Source: Nitrospira sp. UBA5699 (GTDB lineage Bacteria > Nitrospirota > Nitrospiria > Nitrospirales > Nitrospiraceae). Taken from it: a DNA stretch of 64,000 bases. The stretch covers positions 63,763 to 127,762 of the forward strand of contig DIHJ01000038.1 of assembly GCA_002420105.1 (NCBI GenBank). The letters are read 5' to 3'. Made by a program: the position numbers and the translations under genes. Below are positions 24,241-33,499 of this stretch, one piece after another. Positions within the stretch are counted from its first letter, which is position 1. Every line of letters starts with the position of its first letter. Below the pieces are notes generated by a model. That model had not been told where the DNA came from. It searched no databases and saw only the letters and a list, made by a program, of their open reading frames with translations.

Positions 24241-24948
24241 TTACGCAGCCACGGCCGGATTGCCGACTCGCAACTCAACGTGGTTCTTCTCGGCCCATTC
24301 GCTGGCGATCTCATAGGCCCGCTTGACGGTCGCCAGGTTTTTCTGGAGCAGCATTTCCTTCTTGGCGAACTTCTTCTTGATGGCTTCGTCCAGCGAGGCC
24401 GTGCCGCCCGATGCGACGAACTTCTTGCCGAACCGTTCCTGCAGCGCGCCGTCGAGGGCTTCCATCGACACGCACTTGGTGATGCCCGCCACCGATCCGA
24501 TCATCGTCATGTTGGTGGACAACTCGGTGCCGGCGATCTCGATCGCGAGCTCGGTCCCGGCAATGTAGAATGTGGCGACATTCAGATCCTTGAGGCGTTG
24601 AATGTCTTCTTCCGACAGCAGCGGCTGCGCGGAGTTGATGATGACCACGCCGCCTTCCTTAATGCCGGAATAGAACGGCATCGTATAGCTCTTCCCCATC
24701 GTGATGACCTGAGGATGGAAGACCTCGATCACATCCGGGAAGACCAGTTCGCCGCGGTCATAGATCCGCTCGATGCCGATCCGGCAGTAGCTCTCGGCCG
24801 GCGCCATGCGCTTTTCCGCGCCGAAGAACGGATTGGAAATGGAAAATTTGCCGTCCCGGTTGGCGGCCATGGCCATGACGTGGGCGGCCGTGACGGCGCC
24901 CTGTCCGCCCAAGCCCGACATCCGGATATTCAGTCTTTTCTTGATCAT
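24241..24948 (-). CDS. forG: 2-oxoacid:ferredoxin oxidoreductase gamma subunit
   Basis: This is a 235-residue gamma domain, marked by MSGLGGQGAVTAAHVMAMA near the N-terminus and FFGAEKRMAPAESYCRIG, the usual oxidoreductase gamma-family signatures involved in CoA handling and subunit contact. The C-terminal 60 residues are Lys-rich and helical. It is spaced 18 bases from forB and 21 from forE, within one operon. In Nitrospira this enzyme class serves the reductive TCA cycle by reductive carboxylation of acetyl-CoA or succinyl-CoA. Confidence 0.85.
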   Translation of the reverse strand: MIKKRLNIRMSGLGGQGAVTAAHVMAMAANRDGKFSISNPFFGAEKRMAPAESYCRIGIERIYDRGELVFPDVIEVFHPQVITMGKSYTMPFYSGIKEGGVVIINSAQPLLSEEDIQRLKDLNVATFYIAGTELAIEIAGTELSTNMTMIGSVAGITKCVSMEALDGALQERFGKKFVASGGTASLDEAIKKKFAKKEMLLQKNLATVKRAYEIASEWAEKNHVELRVGNPAVAA

Positions 24949-24966
24949 GAGTGGCCTCCGGTTCCT

Positions 24967-25869
24967 TTAGGCCTGTCCTGCCAACTGCTTGGCGGCGGCT
25001 TTCCGTTCCTTGTCCTTGGCGGCCAGTTCCGCCAGGAGCTGCTTGGCCGGCTCGCTGATGTATTCCTTGTACGCGAACCGTTCGGTCGGCTTCTCCGAAT
25101 CGCGCATTTCCTGGAGGCCTTCCATGCTGTTCTTGCCGATCTCGAGAATACAGGGCGTGTAGAGCTGGAGATAGGTCGGCCCGATTTCGCGGGCGATGTG
25201 CACCGCATTCCGGATGACCTTTTCCACGAGCGACGGCTTGCTGACCGTGCAGTTGACGACGTAATGGCAGCCGGACTCGCGGGCGATTTCAGGCAACCGG
25301 ACCTTGTCGAAGAGTTTTCCGACCGGGGCCATCTTGGCGACGAAGCCCTTCTGCATGAGGCCGCTCTCCTGTCCCCCCGTGTTGGCATAGAGCTCGTTGT
25401 CGAAGCAGATGGTCGTGAACTTCTCCTGGCGGAACCAGGCTTGAAGCGTCATGTCGAGGCCGATGTCGACGGTGGCGCCGTCGCCCGCCAGGACGACCAC
25501 GTCCTTGACGCGACCCGGGAACCGGACGCTGAGGGCGCGCTTCAGACCCGACGCGATGGCGTTCTGGTTGCCGAAGAGCGAGTGAATGTTGTGGACCGCC
25601 ACCATGGGGAACACCAGGCTGGTGCAGCCGGTGGAGCCGACCATGACGGTGTCTTCCGGGTTCGGCAGGGAGGCCAGGATGTACCGGAACGCCATGGACT
25701 CCGGGCAGCCGGCGCAGAGCGAATGCTGCTCGATGAGTTCCTTGGTGTTCCCGATGTCCTTCCAGCCGCGGTCTTCCTTGCCGTAGGTCGCGTTCTTCAC
25801 GAGATCCTGATAGTCCGACGGCATGATGTCGTAGAGGGCTTCGGAGATTTGAATGCGTTCTTTGCTCAT
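24967..25869 (-). CDS. forB: 2-oxoacid:ferredoxin oxidoreductase beta subunit (TPP-binding)
   Basis: This is a 300-residue thiamine-pyrophosphate subunit. CAGCPES near residue 53 and the TPP/Mg motif GDGATVDIGLD, followed by ICFDNELYANTGGQES, are diagnostic. It lacks the extra cysteine set that binds a cluster in the one-polypeptide enzymes. With the alpha subunit it forms the carbanion-generating active site for reversible oxidative decarboxylation. It is in the operon between alpha and gamma genes. Confidence 0.9.
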   Translation of the reverse strand: MSKERIQISEALYDIMPSDYQDLVKNATYGKEDRGWKDIGNTKELIEQHSLCAGCPESMAFRYILASLPNPEDTVMVGSTGCTSLVFPMVAVHNIHSLFGNQNAIASGLKRALSVRFPGRVKDVVVLAGDGATVDIGLDMTLQAWFRQEKFTTICFDNELYANTGGQESGLMQKGFVAKMAPVGKLFDKVRLPEIARESGCHYVVNCTVSKPSLVEKVIRNAVHIAREIGPTYLQLYTPCILEIGKNSMEGLQEMRDSEKPTERFAYKEYISEPAKQLLAELAAKDKERKAAAKQLAGQA

Positions 25870-25923
25870 TAGGGCCTCCTCGGTTTCGCTCGCGGGAGCG
25901 AACAGGTTCAGAGTGTATGCTGC

Positions 25924-27135
25924 TCAGCTTCCACGACCGGCCAGGGAGAAGGTCTTCATCCCGAGGGCCGTCTTGATTTCCGACACGATGATTTCCGGCG
26001 GCATCGTCATGCCTCCGCAGACGTGCGGACCGGCATGTACGCGATGGTGGTTCGGGATCGTGGCCTTGATTTCCTTCGCCAGCCAGCCCGTCACGTTGAA
26101 CTCCGGCACGAAGATGTGCTTGGCGTTCTTGGTGGCTTCCCGGATTTCTTCCTCCGGCCAGGGGCGAAGGGTCTTGACCTTCACCAATCCGCAACGCACG
26201 CCTTCATCTTCCAGCAAGCGGATCGCTTCACGCCCTTGCGAGACGGCCGTCCCGGACGCCACGATCATGATCTCCGCGTCGGTATTCTCGGCGTCGATCA
26301 GGCCGTTCAGCCACTTGATGGAATGTTTGCGGGAGCGTTCCACGGCGGCCCAGATTTCCTGCTGCCAGCTCGCGTGGGTGGCGTAGCTGATATAGTTGCT
26401 CTTCATCACGAACGGGTCACGCATCATCCGGACCGGAGGACATTCCATGTCCATGCAGGGGACCGGCGAACGATAGGGATCGTACGGAGGCAGGCACATG
26501 TCGGCCGGCGTCAGGTTCACGACGTCCTTGGTGTGCGTGACGAAGAAGCCGTCACAACAGAGGGCCAGCGGCAAATGCACGTCCGGTTCCTCGGACACCA
26601 TGTAGCCTTTGAGAATCCAGTCGAAAAAGTCCTGAGCGGTTTCCGCATGCCAGACGAGCATGCCGGTGTTCAACAGATAGGCGATTTCGAGCGTGTCCGG
26701 CTGAATCGACAGCGGCGAGTTGATGCCGCGACAGGTGACGATCATCTGGATCGGCAGGCGCGCACCGGCCCACATGGGAAAGTTTTCCATGGCGCGCATC
26801 GTGCCGGGTCCGGCGGTCGTGGTGAACACCCGCGCTCCGCCGAAGGCGGCGCCGGCGCACTGCGACATGACGGCGAATTCGCTCTCGCCGCGGAAATAGT
26901 CGCCGATGTACCCTTCGGCAAAGAGTTCGCCGATGAGCGCAGCCGCTTCGCTCTGAGGCGTGATCGGATACGCGATCATCACGTCGCATGAGGCGCGACG
27001 GATGGCTTCCTTAATGACTTCGCTCCCGGTATAAAACGACGGCGTACGGGGAGCTTCGTTCATCATTTTCCAGGTGTCTGTATAGGTTTGACCCTTCTTA
27101 TTTTTCGTGCCGATGACTGAGTGTGTTTCCGCCAT
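25924..27135 (-). CDS. forA: 2-oxoacid:ferredoxin oxidoreductase alpha subunit
   Basis: This is a 403-residue alpha subunit. The PYR-domain signature AYPITPQSEAA and the central FTTTAGPGTMRAMENF are clear, with the domain II region MIVASGTAVSQGREAIRLL following. The first 30 residues (MAETHSVIGTKNKKG) are an extension beyond the usual fold. Together with beta and gamma it catalyses ferredoxin-dependent reductive carboxylation. Nitrospira genomes are known to carry such five-subunit enzymes for the reductive TCA cycle; that this is the 2-oxoglutarate rather than the pyruvate enzyme is not established. Confidence 0.9.
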   Translation of the reverse strand: MAETHSVIGTKNKKGQTYTDTWKMMNEAPRTPSFYTGSEVIKEAIRRASCDVMIAYPITPQSEAAALIGELFAEGYIGDYFRGESEFAVMSQCAGAAFGGARVFTTTAGPGTMRAMENFPMWAGARLPIQMIVTCRGINSPLSIQPDTLEIAYLLNTGMLVWHAETAQDFFDWILKGYMVSEEPDVHLPLALCCDGFFVTHTKDVVNLTPADMCLPPYDPYRSPVPCMDMECPPVRMMRDPFVMKSNYISYATHASWQQEIWAAVERSRKHSIKWLNGLIDAENTDAEIMIVASGTAVSQGREAIRLLEDEGVRCGLVKVKTLRPWPEEEIREATKNAKHIFVPEFNVTGWLAKEIKATIPNHHRVHAGPHVCGGMTMPPEIIVSEIKTALGMKTFSLAGRGS

Positions 27136-27176
27136 GGACCCAGCCTCCTTTCACTACGTACAGAGCTTCCGACGGC

Positions 27177-27812
27177 TTAGTTCGAAGCTCCGCTTTTGGC
27201 TGATGTCAGCCGTGGTTGGACCGTCCCTTTTAACTTTCTGACCCAATCGGCCAGCTTCATGATTTTTTCAACCGACGCGTCGCGGAACGACAGCATCGCG
27301 TCCTCGTGGCCGGCCTGGGCGCACATTGCGATCGTGTAGCACGAGGTTCCACCCCGGATGATCTTCAGCGACAGGTTCGCTTGGTGGCAATGCACGCCGA
27401 TGAACATGCAGCAGTCGATCTTGTTATGCCAGATCGTCAGGTTGGGGTGATTCGGATTGATTTCAACTTCGGGATTGATCTTCGGATACTTGGGGCGGTA
27501 GTCCGGCATGGGAATCAGCATCGGCTTCTGGCCGGGCTGCACGCATTCTTTCAACGTGTTATACAGATGTCGAACTGCCGTGGCTTTCTTCGCCGCTTTT
27601 TCATTCCAGGCCCACAGCACCAAGGGGCCGGGGAATATGGTCGGGACTTTGGCCATGAGGAACTGCTTTGCCGCTTCCTCGTAGGCCTTGTCTTCGGGCA
27701 CGATCACGCCATTGATGTGGGCTTCGCCCGGATTGGGCAAATAAATCCCCATCGAAGCCGCTGCGGGAGGAAGGAAATGCTCGGGTCCTGGCAACACACG
27801 GTATTGACTCAT
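27177..27812 (-). CDS. forD: 2-oxoacid:ferredoxin oxidoreductase accessory subunit (ForD type)
   Basis: This is a 211-residue protein at the head of the operon. The conserved middle reads WHNKIDCCMFIGVHCHQANL followed by TSCYTIAMCAQAGHEDA, a Cys/His-rich patch that could bind metal. Its position and size (about 24 kDa) match the D subunit of the Hydrogenobacter for/por operons. Database pipelines may label it a carbon monoxide dehydrogenase beta-subunit-like protein, which describes similarity, not activity. The spacing to forA is 41 bases. Confidence 0.7.
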   Translation of the reverse strand: MSQYRVLPGPEHFLPPAAASMGIYLPNPGEAHINGVIVPEDKAYEEAAKQFLMAKVPTIFPGPLVLWAWNEKAAKKATAVRHLYNTLKECVQPGQKPMLIPMPDYRPKYPKINPEVEINPNHPNLTIWHNKIDCCMFIGVHCHQANLSLKIIRGGTSCYTIAMCAQAGHEDAMLSFRDASVEKIMKLADWVRKLKGTVQPRLTSAKSGASN

Positions 27813-28038
27813 TACGACTTACACTCCGCGTAAAGGGTTAATGACGTGAGATTTCCGATATATCAATGCGCTCGGCCCAGGCACAATCTAAGCTTTTCAC
27901 GGGATATCTGCAACCTCACAGAAGGCCCAACGTAGGGAAATAATGGGCTATCGGACAAGACCGGATTAGGCCTTTTGTCCCAATGATCTGAAGGAAGCCG
28001 ATGTCCTCGCAAATTGCACGGCCAGAGGTTGAATGGCA

Positions 28039-28068
28039 ATTATAGGAGGGCACATTCTGCGAAGTCAA
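28039..28068 (-). promoter_or_regulatory. Strong sigma70 promoter of the forDABGE operon
   Basis: Read on the minus strand, TTGACT (28068-28063) and TATAAT (28044-28039) are 18 bases apart. Transcription would start near 28032, giving an untranslated leader of about 220 bases before forD. No known riboswitch or attenuator was recognised in the spacer 27813-28158, which otherwise contains no gene. Confidence 0.82.
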
Positions 28069-28158
28069 ACCGCTTTCCGGGTGGAAGCGGGCGGCGGATG
28101 ACTCCTGGAGAGTAACCTCTGAATGTCTTAGATTCTAACGGGTTAGCCGGAATGAGGC

Positions 28159-29427
28159 CTAGGGAAGTTGTTCGCAGGCGGGAATCGAACCCAGCACGCA
28201 AGCACGTTCGAAATCGTCTTTGGCCAGCCGGCCTTGAGACCGGTTGCGATAGAGATTGGCGCGAGTGGCCAACGCTTCCACATTGGTCGGATCGACCCGT
28301 ATGACCGTCGACAGGTCTTCCAACGCTTCTTCCTGGCGGTTCAGTTTGAGCAGGATGTCGCTTCGAAGCAGATAGGCTTCTTTTTGATAGGGAATCCAGC
28401 TGTCGGGGGTCTGCGCGTCGAGAAGCTTCTTGAGCGTGGCCAGCGCCTGCTGCCAGCGCTTTCCCTCCGCCTGCCGGCGGGCCTGGGTCGTGTAGACCCC
28501 GATCAGGCGCTGGCGCGCGATATCAAAGAACGGGTCCAGGGCAAGAGCTTGCTCATAGGAACCCGCCGCCTCGTCCGTTTGCTTGAGCCAGGTCTGCACA
28601 TCGCCTTTCCCCACCCAGCTCCACGGGTTCTTGCCGTCAAGTTGCACGGCGCGCTCGAAGTCCGCTTTCGCGCTCTCGACGTGTCCGGCATATTCCTCCG
28701 GTTTCGCGCGCTGGGAGTAAGCCAGTGAGACGAGGCGCAGGTAGGTTTGCCCCCTGACGATCAACGGCTCCACCGAGGCCTGATCGAGACGGAAGGCCTC
28801 GCCGGCGAGCTGGATCTTTTCCCGCAGGTCCTGCGTGTGGAGTGCCGTGTCGAGCAGACTCTTCGCCCGTTGAGCCGGTTCGGATCTGCCGCCAGGCTCG
28901 ATCGTCAGCATCCGGACGCCCACGGGCTGTTGCTGCAGCTCTTCGAGTTGCATACGCAGTTGCCGGTTCTCCTGCTGGAGGTGACGAAAATGCTCCGCAA
29001 GCTGCGCCTCCGACCTGAGCCTTCGAACGGCTTCGGCCAGGTTGCGCAAGTCGACGGTGGCCCGGATCCGCACGAAAAAGACGGGGCGATCGTTTTCGAA
29101 AGAGCGGCGCGATTCGAGGATCTCGGTCTCCGTGATGGCGGCGGCGATGGTGCGAATTTCCAGGGAGGCCGTGCGGACCGTTCGCCCCGATGATTCCCTT
29201 TCGAAATCGTGGAACGTCGATTCGAGATAGATGCCGGCCTCTTCCACCGCTCGGCGCTGGGCGCGCTGAAGCACCTTTTCTTCCGCCCCGGCCAGCGTGT
29301 CGCCATCGGCCATTACATACCGGGCTTCGGCTACCACGACGTTCCCGCCGGCAACCGAGACGGTCGGGCTCCACAGAAGAACCAGCGGGAGCATGGCGGC
29401 GAATGGCGGCAAGCCACGGGAATTCAT
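28159..29427 (-). CDS. Exported TPR protein with LPP20-like N-terminal region
   Basis: This is a 422-residue protein beginning with a signal peptide (LPPFAAMLPLVLLWSPTVSVAGG). Residues about 25-130 (GAEEKVLQRAQRRAVEEAGIY) resemble the region seen in LPP20/flagellar-assembly-like envelope proteins. A short coiled coil (LAEHFRHLQQENRQLRMQLEEL) and then four or more TPR units (about 190-410) follow. No enzyme motif is seen; it is probably a periplasmic scaffold. ATG at 29427 was preferred over 29463 because the signal peptide begins there. It stands alone, transcribed toward the oxidoreductase operon. Confidence 0.7.
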   Translation of the reverse strand: MNSRGLPPFAAMLPLVLLWSPTVSVAGGNVVVAEARYVMADGDTLAGAEEKVLQRAQRRAVEEAGIYLESTFHDFERESSGRTVRTASLEIRTIAAAITETEILESRRSFENDRPVFFVRIRATVDLRNLAEAVRRLRSEAQLAEHFRHLQQENRQLRMQLEELQQQPVGVRMLTIEPGGRSEPAQRAKSLLDTALHTQDLREKIQLAGEAFRLDQASVEPLIVRGQTYLRLVSLAYSQRAKPEEYAGHVESAKADFERAVQLDGKNPWSWVGKGDVQTWLKQTDEAAGSYEQALALDPFFDIARQRLIGVYTTQARRQAEGKRWQQALATLKKLLDAQTPDSWIPYQKEAYLLRSDILLKLNRQEEALEDLSTVIRVDPTNVEALATRANLYRNRSQGRLAKDDFERACVLGSIPACEQLP

Positions 29428-29563
29428 GTTGTTAACTATACCGCCGGTCGGAAGCCTCAGCAATGCGGCGAAAGGTGGGACTCATGACCGGAAGGCGAGA
29501 AGGCGTCGGCTTGAAATCGATTCTAGAACAATGACTTGTGTAAATTCATGTTCGATCGGCGCG

Positions 29564-29842
29564 TTAGCGTGGTTTGGGAAAAACCTGGGTGAAGGGATGA
29601 ACTTCCACCCGCTCGAACACCCCGTTGACCGTATAAGGATCCTCCCGGGCAAACCGTTGAGCCTCTTCCAGGGAGTCCGCCTCAATCACGATGAGGCTTC
29701 CGGTCTTGTCGGTCAAGGGGCCGGCCAGCACGACCCGACCCTGTTGGTCGAGCGGCTCCATGTTGGCCAGATGGGCCGGACGGTGGATCTTACGTTTGGC
29801 TTCGCCGTCAGGGCCGTCGAAACCGAGAATGACGAACTTCAT
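29564..29842 (-). CDS. YCII-related domain protein
   Basis: This is a 92-residue YciI-like ferredoxin-fold protein. The pattern RPAHLANMEPLDQQGRVVLAG followed by IVIEADSLEEAQRFAREDPY is typical, with the conserved His that may serve catalysis. Family members are small, often dimeric, and of mostly unknown role. It lies 27 bases after the DUF2203 gene, likely in one transcript. Confidence 0.85.
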   Translation of the reverse strand: MKFVILGFDGPDGEAKRKIHRPAHLANMEPLDQQGRVVLAGPLTDKTGSLIVIEADSLEEAQRFAREDPYTVNGVFERVEVHPFTQVFPKPR

Positions 29843-29868
29843 AATAAGCGGAGCACACGAACTTCCCG

Positions 29869-30282
29869 TTACTGGACGGAGTCTTCAAGAGGACAACGGT
29901 CCTTATAACCCGTGGTCGTCTCATGCCACCACCTGATCTCTTGTTCCCCGAGTTTCCAACAGAGAAAGACCACACGGCCGTCTCGAAGATGCGGAAAGTC
30001 GCAAAGGCCGAGCTCAAGGTCCTTCACCAGAACGCCGAACTCCTGGATCGCCTGGAGGTTGGTGCTGATCTGCTGCAGGCTCGCGATATACAAGGGGCCG
30101 AGCGCGCTTCCCCCTCCGTATTCGGCCTGGGCGCTGGCTTTCCGGATGTCCTCCTTGGTCCGGCCCAAGACGGCTTTGGCCTGACGGACGGAAGTCAGCC
30201 GCGTATTGAGTTGAGGAATGAGATGATTGGCCTCCGCCAGTGTGAAGAGCCGGTCATGTTCCTGATCGTCATCTCGCGCCAT
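29869..30282 (-). CDS. DUF2203 family protein
   Basis: This is a 137-residue protein with the DUF2203 layout. An N-terminal LFTLAEANHLIPQLN helix and a central helical bundle are followed by the C-terminal signature GLCDFPHLRDGRVVFLCWKLGE and IRWWHE. Function is unknown. It is upstream of the YciI-like gene on the same strand. Confidence 0.8.
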   Translation of the reverse strand: MARDDDQEHDRLFTLAEANHLIPQLNTRLTSVRQAKAVLGRTKEDIRKASAQAEYGGGSALGPLYIASLQQISTNLQAIQEFGVLVKDLELGLCDFPHLRDGRVVFLCWKLGEQEIRWWHETTTGYKDRCPLEDSVQ

Positions 30283-30428
30283 GGGATACTCCTGCGACCA
30301 GGGCTCTTTAGCACACCGGTCTTTCTTCCTGCAACCTGAGCCGGCCCCGCAGGCTCCTTCGGAGGAGGGGCAGGCTCCTTACTCCCGCCGATCTCGACGG
30401 GCCGGTTTGGGGGGAACAGGTTTCTCTG

Positions 30429-30457
30429 TTGACAACCATGGCTCTGCGCGGTATGCT
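30429..30457 (+). promoter_or_regulatory. Sigma70 promoter with long leader before rho
   Basis: TTGACA (30429-30434) and TATGCT (30452-30457) are 17 bases apart. The leader to rho would be about 280 bases. Within it, TACAAT at 30642-30647 could be a second -10 box but has no good -35. The spacer 30283-30746 holds no gene. A long untranslated leader is typical for rho, which autoregulates by terminating in its own leader in Escherichia coli; that this occurs here is inference. Confidence 0.72.
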
Positions 30458-30746
30458 CCCTCCAACGTTTCAATTCGGGTCTGCGTTCTCTCCACACACA
30501 AGACTTCCGGGGCATCTCTCGAAACACGCTACATGATCCGGTGAGTACGGGCGGATGAGTTCGGCTTTGGTTCCAGCGTACAAGATGATCCACGACTCAA
30601 AGACGGATACGTCCTTCACGACACATCCTCTCTAGCCAAGATACAATCGCCAACTCATTATCGGGCAGTTATTGCGCATCGTTTCATGGTTGATCACGTT
30701 CAGCACTTATCCTTGACCATTTAGCCGCGAGCGTAAGGGGATATCT

Positions 30747-32018
30747 ATGGCACAAACTAAGGGAGAGGTTATGCATCTTGCCGAGTTGAAGCAGAAAACC
30801 ATCGCCGATCTGAACGACGTCGCGCGCGATCTGAAGATCGAGGGCGCGGCCAATCTCCGCAAACAGGAGTTGATTTTCGCGATCCTCCAGGCGCAGACGG
30901 AAAAGAACGGTGTGGTCTTCGGCGAGGGAGTCCTGGAAACCCTTCCCGACGGATTCGGTTTCCTGCGGGCCCCTGATTCCAACTATCTTCCCGGTCCGGA
31001 CGACATTTACATTTCCCCGTCTCAAATCCGCCGCTTCAACCTCCGCACCGGCGACATTGTGTCGGGGCAGATTCGGCCTCCCAAGGAGAGCGAACGTTAC
31101 TTCGCGCTGCTCAAAGTCGAGAAGGTCAATTATGAGGATCCGGAAGTCGCCCGGGACAAGATTCTCTTCGACAACCTGACCCCGCTGTATCCGGAAGAAC
31201 GGCTCAACCTCGAGTTCGATCGCGAGGAATACTGCACCCGGGTCATGGATCTGACTACGCCGATCGGCAAGGGCCAGCGCGGATTGATCGTCGCGGCGCC
31301 CCGAACCGGAAAGACCATGTTGTTGCAGGCCATCGCCCGCGCCATTCTCAAGAACCACAAGGAAGTGACGCTGATCGTGCTGCTGATCGACGAGCGGCCG
31401 GAGGAAGTCACCGATTGGCAACGCCAGGTCAAGGCCGAAGTCATCAGTTCGACGTTCGATGAGCCGGCGCAACGCCACGCCCAGGTGGCCGAAATGGTTC
31501 TGGAAAAGGCCAAGCGGCTTGTCGAGCACAAGAAGGACGTGGTCATTCTTCTGGACAGCATCACGCGGTTGGCCCGCGCGTACAACACGATTGCGCCGCC
31601 GAGCGGCAAGGTCCTGTCGGGCGGTCTGGACTCCAACGCGCTGCAGCGGCCCAAGCGGTTCTTCGGCGCGGCCCGCAATATCGAGAACGGCGGCAGCTTG
31701 ACGATTATGGCGACCGCGCTCGTCGATACGGGCAGCCGCATGGACGACGTGATCTTCGAAGAATTCAAGGGGACCGGCAATATGGAAGTCCATCTCGACC
31801 GCCGTCTGGCCGACAAGCGTATTTTCCCGGCCATCGACATCAGCCAGTCCGGCACCCGCAAGGAGGAATTGCTGGTGGACAAGGACCGGCTCAACAAGAT
31901 GTGGATCCTGCGGAAGGTCCTCAGCCCGTTGGGGACGATGGAAGCCATGGAGTTCCTGATGGACAAGGTCCAGGGGACCAAGACCAATCAGGAGTTCCTG
32001 CAGTCCATGAACCGGTAA
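30747..32018 (+). CDS. rho: Transcription termination factor Rho
   Basis: This is a 423-residue hexameric RNA helicase. It has an N-terminal Rho-N helix bundle ([21 protein letters not shown]), a cold-shock-like RNA-binding domain ([20 protein letters not shown]), and an ATPase domain with Walker [10 protein letters not shown] and Walker [17 protein letters not shown]. The R-loop region [20 protein letters not shown] follows. Length and motifs are standard, with no insertion domain. ATG at 30747 is used; an internal ATG 8 codons later is possible. Confidence 0.97.
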   Translation: MAQTKGEVMHLAELKQKTIADLNDVARDLKIEGAANLRKQELIFAILQAQTEKNGVVFGEGVLETLPDGFGFLRAPDSNYLPGPDDIYISPSQIRRFNLRTGDIVSGQIRPPKESERYFALLKVEKVNYEDPEVARDKILFDNLTPLYPEERLNLEFDREEYCTRVMDLTTPIGKGQRGLIVAAPRTGKTMLLQAIARAILKNHKEVTLIVLLIDERPEEVTDWQRQVKAEVISSTFDEPAQRHAQVAEMVLEKAKRLVEHKKDVVILLDSITRLARAYNTIAPPSGKVLSGGLDSNALQRPKRFFGAARNIENGGSLTIMATALVDTGSRMDDVIFEEFKGTGNMEVHLDRRLADKRIFPAIDISQSGTRKEELLVDKDRLNKMWILRKVLSPLGTMEAMEFLMDKVQGTKTNQEFLQSMNR

Positions 32019-32025
32019 CATCCAC

Positions 32026-32055
32026 TTGTATCTGATCGGCCAGACAGGGTACAGT
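32026..32055 (+). promoter_or_regulatory. Promoter of rpmE
   Basis: TTGTAT (32026-32031) and TACAGT (32050-32055) are 18 bases apart, 54 bases before the rpmE ATG. The -10 region GGTACAGTGAC is shared with the promoter at 57184-57213. Confidence 0.5.
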
Positions 32056-32108
32056 GACGGGCCTTCGAATGGGCGAAGGTCGATGGATCTGACGGTAGGA
32101 GTAGGATC

Positions 32109-32315
32109 ATGAAGAAGGGCATTCATCCGTTGTATCGGGAAGCCACGGTGCACTGCGCCTGCGGCAACAGCTATAAGACGCGGTCGACCGTCGGCGACAT
32201 CAATGTCGACATTTGCTCCAGTTGCCATCCGTTCTTTACGGGGACGCAAAAGATCGTCGATACCGAGGGACGTGTCGAGCGGTTCAAGAAGAAGTACGCG
32301 AAGAAGGGCAAGTAG
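32109..32315 (+). CDS. rpmE: Ribosomal protein L31 (zinc-binding form)
   Basis: This is a 68-residue large-subunit protein. CACG near the N-terminus and [10 protein letters not shown] supply the four cysteines of the zinc-binding C+ type, so its stability depends on zinc. The basic C-terminus (KKYAKKGK) is typical. It is followed by a strong terminator. Confidence 0.97.
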   Translation: MKKGIHPLYREATVHCACGNSYKTRSTVGDINVDICSSCHPFFTGTQKIVDTEGRVERFKKKYAKKGK

Positions 32316-32331
32316 CGGACCAGCAGTACAT

Positions 32332-32376
32332 AGAAGAGACCCTGCTTCGCTGAGGGGCAGGGTCTCTTCTTTTTTT
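32332..32376 (+). terminator. Strong intrinsic terminator after rpmE
   Basis: A 14-bp perfect stem (AGAAGAGACCCTGC with GCAGGGTCTCTTCT) with an 11-base loop is followed by seven T residues. It separates rho-rpmE from the prfA operon. Confidence 0.93.
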
Positions 32377-32416
32377 GTGCCGAATCACGGGGCGCGCGGA
32401 GCGGAGTAGGGGACGC

Positions 32417-33499
32417 ATGGACGCGGGATTATTGAAAAAATGGGAACTGCTTGCCGGCCGGTACGATGAGCTGACGACCCAGCTCATGGACCCTTCCGTC
32501 ATCGGTCAGTCCACGCTGCTGGTGAAACTGACGAAGGAACGGACCGAGATCGAATCGGTCGCGCAGCTGTTTCACCGGTATCAGGAGATCCTCAAGCAGC
32601 TCGACGAAGCGGCTCACCTGCTCGCGGACCCGTCCGCCGGCGCCGAGCTGCAGGCGTTGGCGAGTGAAGAAAGCGCGCAGCTGGAGGCGGAACGAGGGCA
32701 GCTGGAGGCTCAGGTACTGGAGCAGCTGACGCCCAAGGACCCGCGCGACGAAAAGAACGTGTTTCTGGAAATTCGAGCCGGGACCGGCGGAGACGAAGCC
32801 GCGTTGTTCGCCGGCGATCTGTTCCGCATGTATGTGAAATTTGCGGAACGGCACAAGTTGAAGGTGGAAATCGTCGAGGCTTCCGAGACCGGCAAGGGAG
32901 GCTACAAGACGGTGATCGCGGTGATCGAGGGTAAGGGCGGATACGGCCTGTTCAAGTACGAGAGCGGCGTGCACCGGGTCCAACGTGTGCCCGTCACGGA
33001 AGCGGCTGGCCGGATTCATACCTCGACCGTCACCGTGGCCGTCATGCCGGAGGTCGACGAGGTCGACGTGCAGATCGACCCGAAAGACCTGCGCATCGAC
33101 ACGTTTTGTTCGTCCGGCGCCGGCGGACAGAGCGTGAATACGACCTACTCGGCGGTGCGCATCACGCACATTCCGACGGGGGTGGTCGTGTCCTGTCAGG
33201 ATGAGCGATCGCAGTTGAAGAACCGGACGAAGGCCATGCGGACTCTGCGGGCCAGAATCGTCGAGGCGGAGAGGGAAAAACAGGAAGCGGAAATCGCGCA
33301 AAGCCGGAAGGCTCAGGTCGGGACCGGCGATCGCAGCGAGAAGATTCGCACGTATAATTTTCCGCAGAATCGCGTGACCGACCACCGGGTCGGCGTGACG
33401 TTGCATAAGTTGGAGCAGGTGCTGGCCGGCGACATGGACGAACTCGTCGAGGCGTTGCGTGCCCAACGGGATCATGCGGCCGTGGCGGAGGCTTCGTGA
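32417..33499 (+). CDS. prfA: Peptide chain release factor 1
   Basis: This is a 360-residue class I release factor for UAA and UAG. The GGQ motif that triggers peptide release is in SSGAGGQSVN. The start at ATG 32417 (MDAGLLKKWELL) has GTAGGGGA upstream; the in-frame extension to 32375 lacks support. Its stop overlaps the GTG start of prmC (GTGA), whose product methylates the GGQ glutamine, a conserved pairing. Confidence 0.96.
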   Translation: MDAGLLKKWELLAGRYDELTTQLMDPSVIGQSTLLVKLTKERTEIESVAQLFHRYQEILKQLDEAAHLLADPSAGAELQALASEESAQLEAERGQLEAQVLEQLTPKDPRDEKNVFLEIRAGTGGDEAALFAGDLFRMYVKFAERHKLKVEIVEASETGKGGYKTVIAVIEGKGGYGLFKYESGVHRVQRVPVTEAAGRIHTSTVTVAVMPEVDEVDVQIDPKDLRIDTFCSSGAGGQSVNTTYSAVRITHIPTGVVVSCQDERSQLKNRTKAMRTLRARIVEAEREKQEAEIAQSRKAQVGTGDRSEKIRTYNFPQNRVTDHRVGVTLHKLEQVLAGDMDELVEALRAQRDHAAVAEAS